From positions 1 through 40,038 of the forward strand of contig PIVZ01000003.1 of the NCBI GenBank assembly GCA_003354045.1: DNA of 40,038 nt, read 5' to 3'. Within the stretch, counting starts at the first letter, position 1, and every line of letters begins with the position of its first letter. This document shows positions 39,481 through 40,038 of this stretch, piece after piece. Source of the stretch: a bacterium. GTDB taxonomy: Bacteria > Desulfobacterota > Binatia > UBA1149 > CAITLU01. The notes under the pieces are model-generated. The model saw only the letters and a program-made list of their open reading frames with translations. It did no database searches and had not been told where the DNA came from. Made by a program: the position numbers and the translations under genes.

Positions 39481-40038
39481 CCGAGCGGTTGTTCAAGGTT
39501 CTGCGCGAGGACGGCATATCTCCGTATGCGGACTACAAGTGGCCGCCGCTGAATGAGTGGCTGAAGGCCGAAGGCGATCTCGTCATGTGCGCCAACGGCA
39601 TTCATCTATGCCGCGAGCAGGACTTGCTCGATTGGCTCAATGCCGAAATCTACGAGGCCGAAGCACGCGGCGAGCGCATCGACGGGGATGACAAGATCGT
39701 TGTCCGCGAGGCGCGGCTGATTCGACGCTTCGAAACGTGGAACGACAAGACGGCAAGGCTGTTCGCTGCGGACTGTGCGGAGCGGGTGCTGCCGAATTTC
39801 GAAGTCCATTTTCCAGACGATGCTCGCGTGCGGGATTGCATCGCGATGTCGCGAGCATTCGCGCGCGGTGAGGCCACTCGCGAGCAGGCGTACTCGGCGT
39901 CGGACTCGGCGGCGTACTCGGCGGCGCACTCGGCGGCGTACTCGGCGTACTCGGCGCGCTTGGCGGCGGACTTGGCGTCGGACTCGGCGGCGCGCTCGGC
40001 GCGCTTGGCGGCGTACTCGGCGGCGCACTCGGCGCGCT
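39477..40038 (+). CDS. N-terminal part of the Ala/Ser-repeat phage protein (partial, continues at base 1)
   Basis: ATG 39477 overlaps the previous stop (ATGA). The first ~135 residues form a folded domain: LFKVLREDGISPYADYKWPP, then VMCANGIHLCREQDLLDWL, LIRRFETWNDKTARLFAADC and AERVLPNFEVHFPDDARVRD. From residue ~137 the protein becomes AYSASDSAAYSAAHS repeats and runs off the end. The left end supplies the missing tail. Related phage and actinobacterial proteins have the same order (a GIHLC-type domain, then Ala-rich repeats, then WQ...LFEYL). Function unknown. Confidence 0.8.
   Translation, partial: MTERLFKVLREDGISPYADYKWPPLNEWLKAEGDLVMCANGIHLCREQDLLDWLNAEIYEAEARGERIDGDDKIVVREARLIRRFETWNDKTARLFAADCAERVLPNFEVHFPDDARVRDCIAMSRAFARGEATREQAYSASDSAAYSAAHSAAYSAYSARLAADLASDSAARSARLAAYSAAHSAR
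39886..40038 (+). repeat. Codon-phased tandem repeat, right copy of the terminal overlap
   Basis: Same repeat as at 1-165, 153 bases long. The first ~38 and last ~92 bases agree with the left copy, while the middle differs by loss of about 12 bases and reordering of units. All differences are whole codons and keep the frame open. Confidence 0.85.

Overview
The window reads as one complete, circularly mapping genome of a tailed phage with a podovirus-type virion, about 39.9 kb per unit. The first ~165 bases and the last ~153 bases are near-identical copies of the same repeat-rich stretch. One gene runs off the right end and resumes at the left end. The DNA is GC-rich and genes are packed with ATGA, GTGA or TTGA overlaps. 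I see no phage RNA polymerase, DNA polymerase or integrase. The phage therefore probably relies on the host polymerases plus its own replication initiator and helicase-loader-like proteins. The host cannot be named; Gram-negative is likely from Sec/lipoprotein signals, a spanin-like pair and a GH108 endolysin.

Layout. (1) A rightward operon starts at 38,891, passes through the window ends and stops at 5,602. It holds a Cys-rich protein, a tiny membrane peptide, the Ala/Ser-repeat protein that spans the ends, a RecE-type PDDEXK exonuclease, a RecA/AAA-type ATPase, several small phage proteins, a secreted SGNH hydrolase and a tiny lipoprotein. Nearly every gene overlaps the next. (2) A leftward late operon runs from 30,193 to 5,599: terminase small subunit, terminase large subunit interrupted by a LAGLIDADG intein, small virion/membrane proteins, a GNAT acetyltransferase, a secreted structural-like protein, portal, Bbp19-like protein, scaffold, major capsid protein, tail tubular proteins A and B, three internal virion proteins, a T7-type tail fibre, a run of signal-peptide-bearing proteins, and the lysis genes. 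The rightward and leftward operons meet tail to tail and share a CTAG. (3) A leftward early operon runs from 38,773 to about 34,900: XRE repressor, HNH endonuclease, T5orf172/GIY-YIG-like protein, replication initiator, helicase loader, HTH protein, VRR-NUC-like nuclease and small proteins. (4) An accessory block at 30.3-34.8 kb is looser and mixed in strand. It carries three HNH homing endonucleases (one frameshifted), a ~390-nt stretch dense in perfect inverted repeats that may be a structured RNA, a non-coding gap, and a small rightward cassette whose genes are separated by UUCG hairpins.

Control. A 15-bp palindrome lies between the divergent XRE gene and the start of the rightward operon, and a close relative lies upstream of the accessory cassette. 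This suggests one repressor acting on both. The most unusual items are the structured-RNA candidate, the repeated operator, the paralogous secreted proteins after the tail fibre, the intein without the usual penultimate His, and the repeat-length difference at the window ends.
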